Positions 59,529-64,000 of a stretch of DNA of 64,000 nucleotides are shown here, one piece after another. The notes under the pieces are model-generated. The model was not told the DNA's origin and searched no databases. It was given only the letters and a program-made list of their open reading frames with translations. This DNA is from Candidatus Eremiobacterota bacterium (GTDB lineage Bacteria > Vulcanimicrobiota > Vulcanimicrobiia > Vulcanimicrobiales > Vulcanimicrobiaceae), in the NCBI GenBank assembly GCA_019235885.1, contig JAFAKB010000025.1, positions 62,001 through 126,000 of the forward strand, read 5' to 3'. Numbering within the stretch: the first letter of the stretch is position 1; every line of letters starts with the position of its first letter. Made by a program: the position numbers and the translations under genes.

Positions 59529-60899
59529 ATGTCCACCTCGCACCACCCCGTCAAACCGCCCGTCGACCCGGCGCTGCTCGAGCACCGCAACCTGCGCTCG
59601 GGCGAGTTCTGGCGCACGATACCGGCGTACGAGCACGTCGACGAGAAGACGTTCCTCGACCACATCTGGCAAGGACGCAACTCGATCAAGACGCCCGAGG
59701 AGCTGTTCGAGACGATCGGCGCGATCGTCGACCCGACGTTCTTGGAAGACGCGCGGGAAGGCTTTCGCCGCGCGCCGATGGCGGTGCGCGTCTCGCCGTA
59801 CGCGATCGCGACGATCGACTGGACGCAGCCGTACGAGGATCCGATCCGCCGGCAGTTCATCCCCGTCGCCTCGAAGCTGCTCCCCGATCATCCGCGGCTG
59901 ACGCTGGACTCGCTGCGCGAGCAGGACGACGCGCCGGTCCAGGGCCTCACGCACCGCTACGTCGACAAGGCGCTCTTCCTGCCGCTGCAGACGTGCCCGG
60001 TCTACTGCCGGTTCTGCACGCGCTCGTACGCGATCGGCCCGGACACCGAGAGCGTCGACAAAGCCTCGCTCGCGAAGACGCCCGATCTGTGGAAGCAGGC
60101 CTTCGCGTACATCGCCTCGCGGCCGGAGATCGAGGACGTCGTGATCTCGGGCGGCGACACCTACCAGCTCGCGCCGAAGAACGTCACGCTGATCGGCGAG
60201 TCGCTGCTGGCGATCCCGCACGTGCGCCGCATGCGCTTCGCGACCAAAGGCCCGGCGGTGATGCCGATGAAGATCCTCACCGACCACGCCTGGGTCGACG
60301 CGCTGACCGGTGTCGTCGAGAAGGGTCGCAAGCTCGGCAAGGACGTCGTCCTGCACACGCACTTCAACACGCCGAGCGAGATCACCGAGATCACCCGGCA
60401 GGCGATGGACGTGCTCTTCCAGCGCGGGATCACGGTGCGCAACCAGAGCGTGCTGATCCGCGGCGTCAACGACGACGCACAGCGGATGACGACGCTGGTG
60501 AAGCGGCTGTCGTGGATCAACGTCCATCCGTACTACGTCTACATGCACGACTTGGTGAAGGGTGTCGAGGAGATGCGCACTTCCGTGCAAACCTCGATAA
60601 ACTTGGAGAAAGCGGTGCGCGGCACGACCGCCGGCTTCAACACGCCGCTGTTCATCTGCGATGCGCCCGGCGGCGGCGGCAAGCGCGACGTCCACAGCTT
60701 CGACTACTACGACCGCGAGAACGGCATCGTCGTCTACAGCGCACCGTCGGTGAAGCCGGGACAGTCGTTCCTCTACTTCGACCCAATCGACACGCTGGCT
60801 CCCGAAGCCCAAGCCCGCTGGGCCGTCCCCGCCATCCAAGACGAGATGATCCGCGAAGCCGTCGCCCGCGCGGGCGGAAAGGTCGCCGCGCTGGCGTAG
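59529..60899 (+). CDS. kamA: L-lysine 2,3-aminomutase
   Basis: 456-residue radical SAM/PLP enzyme that interconverts L-lysine and L-beta-lysine. The radical SAM cluster motif is CPVYCRFC (CxxxCxxC), after the conserved YEDPIRRQFIP region. The PLP-binding lysine lies in DAPGGGGKRD near the C-terminus. HTHFNTPSEIT and LIRGVNDD are family blocks. Starts 7 bases after kdd. Role: lysine catabolism with kdd, or osmolyte synthesis if used alone; the former fits the operon. Confidence 0.95.
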   Translation: MSTSHHPVKPPVDPALLEHRNLRSGEFWRTIPAYEHVDEKTFLDHIWQGRNSIKTPEELFETIGAIVDPTFLEDAREGFRRAPMAVRVSPYAIATIDWTQPYEDPIRRQFIPVASKLLPDHPRLTLDSLREQDDAPVQGLTHRYVDKALFLPLQTCPVYCRFCTRSYAIGPDTESVDKASLAKTPDLWKQAFAYIASRPEIEDVVISGGDTYQLAPKNVTLIGESLLAIPHVRRMRFATKGPAVMPMKILTDHAWVDALTGVVEKGRKLGKDVVLHTHFNTPSEITEITRQAMDVLFQRGITVRNQSVLIRGVNDDAQRMTTLVKRLSWINVHPYYVYMHDLVKGVEEMRTSVQTSINLEKAVRGTTAGFNTPLFICDAPGGGGKRDVHSFDYYDRENGIVVYSAPSVKPGQSFLYFDPIDTLAPEAQARWAVPAIQDEMIREAVARAGGKVAALA

Positions 60900-61008
60900 C
60901 GCGGTGGGCGGACGACGACTAACCGTAGAGCCACGGAAGCAGGCGCCTAGCCCTAAAGTCGAGGCGAGCGGGAGTCTGCTAAACTTGGCGGAAAGGATGT
61001 AAGCGCGT

Positions 61009-61023
61009 CGCTCCTTAGGAGCG
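61009..61023. other. Short stem-loop in the gap after kamA
   Basis: CGCTCC pairs with GGAGCG around TTA. It lies 110 bases past kamA and 26 bases before the next gene. No T-tract follows, so termination is doubtful. The rest of this 150-base gap has no recognised element. Confidence 0.25.
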
Positions 61024-61049
61024 CGTCTTCACCACCGGGTATCCAGCGC

Positions 61050-62009
61050 TTGCCGTATTTCACTGAACCTGGCCGCAGTGGGACCTCGACGGCCCCGTTC
61101 GTCCTCGACGAGCAGCGGCTCCTCAAATTCCGGGACATCTTTGAGGCATCCGGAAGGGCGCTCGGGACTCCATTTGTGATCCGGTATTCCATCCGGCGGC
61201 GAGATCGGTTCGTTTACAGCACTGACGATAACCGCGAAGTCATCGGGGACGAAAACGTGAAGGGGCGCGAGATCGAAGAGCTTGCGCTCGAGTTAGTTGC
61301 AAGGGAACCGGCCAGCGGCACGGTCGCTCAAACTGCACTCGAACCGTATCCGGCAGAACGAGGACCCCGGGGTGACGTCGTTGCATCAGTCACGTTTCTC
61401 ATCGCGAACTATCGCATCGAGTCGCGCAGCTGCGTTGAGTACATCGTCGAGTGTCCAAATCGGCTCTGGTGCGCGGATCTAGTCGCAGAGATCAAGAACC
61501 AGTTGACCCGCATCGAGGCGCCTCACCGCACTCCCGTGCCACCTTGGCTCGGCACCGTAATAGGCTTCGCCGCGTTCGTCTTGCTGATCGTCGCATTCTA
61601 TACGTTCTTGTTGGCACCAGTAAATATTTCCCCCGCCGATGAACCGACGTTTGGAAAGCTCAGCGTTTCCGACAAGCTAACGAACGTATACACGTTCCAG
61701 CGGCTCCTGTTCTCTCGCAGCAGCCGGTATGAAGCATTTTATTTTTTTACGATCGTCCTAGCAGCGATTTCGATTTTGTGCCATAGCACAAAGCCACTTA
61801 CTCGACTCAGCGCGACGATGCAGCGCTCGTACTTCCTTTGGGGAGATCAGATTGACGTGTACCGGCGACATGAGTCTCGCGTCTTTCAGAAGGTCCGAGG
61901 CGCGGCGGCCGCGGTCGCGGGTGTCGCAATCGCTGTCGTCGCCGCATTTATTGCGGCACCGTTCGTCGACAACGTCCGCGATTTTGTCAAGTCGATTCGG
62001 CTTCCGTGA
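61050..62009 (+). CDS. Membrane protein of unknown function
   Basis: 319 residues from TTG (or a nearby codon). The N-terminal half is soluble and cytoplasmic-looking (FRDIFEASGRALGTPFVIRYS, VVASVTFLIANYR), then three hydrophobic segments: LGTVIGFAAFVLLIVAFYTFLL, AFYFFTIVLAAISILC, and near the end AAAVAGVAIAVVAAFIAAPF. G+C is clearly lower than in the flanking lysine operon. Convergent with the next gene, 23-base overlap. Not recognised; the mixed soluble and membrane plan could suit a sensor or effector. Confidence 0.65.
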   Translation: MPYFTEPGRSGTSTAPFVLDEQRLLKFRDIFEASGRALGTPFVIRYSIRRRDRFVYSTDDNREVIGDENVKGREIEELALELVAREPASGTVAQTALEPYPAERGPRGDVVASVTFLIANYRIESRSCVEYIVECPNRLWCADLVAEIKNQLTRIEAPHRTPVPPWLGTVIGFAAFVLLIVAFYTFLLAPVNISPADEPTFGKLSVSDKLTNVYTFQRLLFSRSSRYEAFYFFTIVLAAISILCHSTKPLTRLSATMQRSYFLWGDQIDVYRRHESRVFQKVRGAAAAVAGVAIAVVAAFIAAPFVDNVRDFVKSIRLP

Positions 62010-63036
62010 CGGTCGCCGTTAAAGGTACATCGGGCGGCGGCGACCTCAAGGGAGGTACCTCGATCAGCGGCTCTGGTGGGAACTCAAAGGCCTCATGGCG
62101 CCAGCCGAGCCGAAAACCCATGCAGTACGCGCCGATGAGCTCGAGAGCCCGCGCTTTTTGCGCGTGCATCATCGCCGATAGTCCGTTGGACGCCAAGAGC
62201 TCGGCTTGGAAGGCTTCGTCTGCTCGCCGTTGGGCCACAATCTCGGTATTGCGAGCCAATTCAAGGGGCGTGCGCGCGCGAAGCTGTGTCGCCAACAGCG
62301 CCGAAACGAAGATCACCAGGAATGGTACGCCGAACGCCGCTATCACGCTCATGCCCTTTGATGCGTCGAATGAGCGCAAGGAAACGAGATACTCGAAGCG
62401 AGCCCCTCCGATGACGACGCAGTAGACAATCGCAGCCACCATGGTCGCGACAGTAATCTCACGTTGGCGCAAAAGGAGCGCCTGTCCTAGAAAGTGACCG
62501 ATGATGACGCCGAACGACCCGAGCACCATCGCTAGCGGAGCGAGGACGAGCGTCGGCAGCCGCCAGAACTCTAGCGTGAAGTAACTGAAACCAACGTAAA
62601 AGGCACCGATGAACGACTGCGCAGCGTAATACGCTGTTGCGGACATGAACTGGCCGAACGCGCGCTCCGGAATCGCGTTGGAGCTCCTTCGCGCCAATTC
62701 ATGTTGGTACTCGTCGACGGCAGCATGTGCTTTGCGCGTCGCATCGCGAAGGCGGACGAGCCGAGTCGCGGAGCGGCGCTGATAGTCCGAAATCGCTAGT
62801 TGAAACCGCACTTCGGTCCGGTGGGCGAGCGCGACCATCCTTGCCTCAACGAGCGCGCTCGCAGCCTTGACCGAGCGGTGGCGGCTGAAGTAGTACCCGT
62901 CGATAAAGCCGAGGAGCTGCTCGCAAGCGGTCCGTACACTGTGCCGGAATGCAGGCAGCATGAAAAAGAATGTTACCAGGAGGATCACTGCGGCCGGCGC
63001 GGTCCAACCCATTGATTCAATCAACGGAGCGGACAT
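61987..63036 (-). CDS. Membrane protein with helical cytoplasmic region, unknown
   Basis: 349 residues. Hydrophobic segments near the N-terminus (AAVILLVTFFFMLPAF) and in the middle (QSFIGAFYVGFSYFTLEF, LVLAPLAMVLGSFGVIIGHFLG, ATMVAAIVYCVVIGGARF, VIAAFGVPFLVIFVSALLA). Residues 70-150 are strongly helical and charged (RTEVRFQLAISDYQRRSATRLVRLRDATRKAH), likely a coiled coil. The C-terminus is Pro-rich. Overlaps the next upstream gene by 16 bases. Lower GC. Function unknown. Confidence 0.65.
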   Translation of the reverse strand: MSAPLIESMGWTAPAAVILLVTFFFMLPAFRHSVRTACEQLLGFIDGYYFSRHRSVKAASALVEARMVALAHRTEVRFQLAISDYQRRSATRLVRLRDATRKAHAAVDEYQHELARRSSNAIPERAFGQFMSATAYYAAQSFIGAFYVGFSYFTLEFWRLPTLVLAPLAMVLGSFGVIIGHFLGQALLLRQREITVATMVAAIVYCVVIGGARFEYLVSLRSFDASKGMSVIAAFGVPFLVIFVSALLATQLRARTPLELARNTEIVAQRRADEAFQAELLASNGLSAMMHAQKARALELIGAYCMGFRLGWRHEAFEFPPEPLIEVPPLRSPPPDVPLTATVTEAEST

Positions 63037-63938
63037 GGCGCAAAGTCATTCGTGCCGTCCGGATGCGTATGCTGCAAGACGTATCTGATCGGAGGAGGTA
63101 ACGCGGTGACATCGGTCCCCGCGGGAGGAAACTGCATCAACACGTCGAAATGCTTTTGAAGATTTTCATCCGACCACGGATCTTCGCTCTTCGGGAACGA
63201 CCACTCATACGGAAACAACGCGCTGTCCCTGTGGCCGTCCGCATACGTCACGCGCACCTGCATCTTTTCGTACGCCGTTCCATCCACGTAACGCGTCTGC
63301 GCATACGGCAGAAACTCTACAGTGGCGCAGTCTTCGCGCGGCGTCGCAGACGTGACGGGGGTCGCCGCCGAACCCGAGCGCGTCTCGGCGACCTGTTTCC
63401 CGACGATAAAGCGTGAATGAGGGGGACGGGGCACCGGGCGCTGAGCCACGAGGCGTGGCCTAAATACTGGGCGGTGCATCGGGCGCTGAACCACGACACG
63501 TGGCCTGAGTACTTGTCTCTGTAGCGTTGTCGCGACCGGCGATGGGGATGGCGCGGGAGTCAAAGTTGGCGCCGGTGTGCTGGGCGGCGTGGCTCGCTGC
63601 GCTGCTTTCACGGCGACGAATCGCTTCGAACGCGGCGCCGACTGGACAATTCGTGGGCTCGCGCGCGCGGCCGGCACGGTATGCGACGATCTCGCTGGCG
63701 CCGACATCGCCGGTGCCGAAGTATACGGTGGAATGGAAGCCGGCTGTACAGAGCTTGATATCAAGGCGACTTGGGATTGCCGAGAATCGCGGCCGGGCGG
63801 GTTATGAAGGAGCAATGCGACGATCACCGTCGTCACGGCGAGCGTAAGACCGACTGCAAGCGCGATCGCCCCAACACCCCACGCCGCGCGCCGCGCCGAC
63901 GCTTCGCCGGGTTCGACTTCGAACGGACGGTATCGCAT
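63021..63938 (-). CDS. Single-pass membrane protein with Pro-rich repeat linker and C-terminal domain
   Basis: 305 residues. An N-terminal helix (GAIALAVGLTLAVTTVIVALLL) anchors a long Ser/Pro linker that includes a 15-residue repeat (RPRVVVQRPMHRPVF / RPRLVAQRPVPRP). A C-terminal domain (VEFLPYAQTRYVDGTAYEKMQVRVTYADGH...PYEWSFP) of about 110 residues is beta-rich and has a single Cys pair possibility. Not recognised. First gene of a minus-strand pair with the preceding membrane gene (16-base overlap). Confidence 0.6.
   Translation of the reverse strand: MRYRPFEVEPGEASARRAAWGVGAIALAVGLTLAVTTVIVALLLHNPPGRDSRQSQVALISSSVQPASIPPYTSAPAMSAPARSSHTVPAARASPRIVQSAPRSKRFVAVKAAQRATPPSTPAPTLTPAPSPSPVATTLQRQVLRPRVVVQRPMHRPVFRPRLVAQRPVPRPPHSRFIVGKQVAETRSGSAATPVTSATPREDCATVEFLPYAQTRYVDGTAYEKMQVRVTYADGHRDSALFPYEWSFPKSEDPWSDENLQKHFDVLMQFPPAGTDVTALPPPIRYVLQHTHPDGTNDFAPCPLR
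63435..63513. repeat. Two-copy 34-base direct repeat with 45-base period
   Basis: The unit beginning CGGGCGCTGA at 63435 recurs at 63480 (both contain CCACGA and GTGGCCT followed by TACT), with a few substitutions. It encodes the 15-residue RP-rich repeat of the surrounding protein. Period is a multiple of three, so the frame is kept. Confidence 0.75.
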
Positions 63939-64000
63939 CGTCGTTTGCGTACCACGAAAGCACGAGCAATGATTGGCATATCCGCGCCAAGATTCAAACC

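Overview
The window is about 64 kb of very GC-rich bacterial chromosome. Genes are packed tightly, with many ATGA, GTGA or TTGA stop/start overlaps and few long gaps. There is no rRNA, tRNA, CRISPR array, insertion sequence or prophage that I can recognise. The gene content (gyrA, leuS, polA, tsaE-tsaB-rimI, rsfS, comEA/comEC, pntAB, B12-dependent mutase, selenocysteine machinery, lysine aminomutase) indicates a free-living bacterium. Pro/Thr-rich secreted tails, high GC and small lipoproteins would fit an Eremiobacterota (WPS-2)-like soil lineage, but that placement is a guess.

Region 1 (1-4.4 kb, minus strand) is a four-gene operon: mutase large subunit, MeaB-type GTPase, cobalamin-binding subunit and a PaaK-type CoA ligase cut by the window edge. 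The active-site residues of the large subunit (Ile87, Asp114) are those of 2-hydroxyisobutyryl-CoA mutase rather than methylmalonyl-CoA mutase, so the operon probably degrades 2-hydroxyisobutyrate. A perfect TTGTATACAA-type palindrome, resembling a GntR/FadR operator, sits just upstream.

Region 2 (4.5-16 kb) holds a DJ-1/PfpI protein, a PAS-GAF-GAF-PP2C-HATPase phosphatase, a trx-selA-selB operon with a secreted protein, a secreted protein and gyrA. Region 3 (16-20.7 kb) is a tightly overlapping plus-strand operon: tsaE, tsaB, rimI, a TonB-C-like protein, yqeK, rsfS and a 46-residue membrane protein, then a TPM-domain protein and a bidirectional terminator. Region 4 (20.7-32.2 kb) has a class A beta-lactamase, comEA, leuS, nicotinamidase, an NCS1 permease, a secreted cupin, a hicAB toxin-antitoxin pair with a symmetric 40-bp dyad upstream, a sugar epimerase and comEC. 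Region 5 (32.3-40 kb, minus) is an operon of lipoproteins, a macroglobulin-like protein, polA, a DUF192 protein and a second stand-alone 5'-3' exonuclease.

Region 6 (40-43.8 kb) contains zinc-ribbon proteins, then a visibly lower-GC two-gene cassette (DHH/DHHA1 phosphoesterase plus multi-pass membrane protein, ATGA overlap) that I consider the best candidate for an undescribed system. Beside it are a frameshifted DUF5069 gene and a decayed partial duplicate of its 3' end. Region 7 (43.8-57.7 kb) has divergent gentisate dioxygenase and fumarylpyruvate hydrolase genes, an orphan solute-binding protein, an acyltransferase, the three-gene proton-translocating transhydrogenase, a Bcs1-like AAA ATPase, two tandem metallophosphoesterases, a VOC protein, a peptide-binding lipoprotein and two small proteins. 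Region 8 (57.9-60.9 kb) is an Lrp regulator with kdd and kamA (lysine catabolism). Region 9 (61-64 kb) is a lower-GC block of three unrecognised membrane proteins.

Several genes (selA, tsaE, rsfS, the NCS1 permease) have conserved N-termini that precede any in-frame ATG, GTG or TTG, so non-standard initiation codons are likely.
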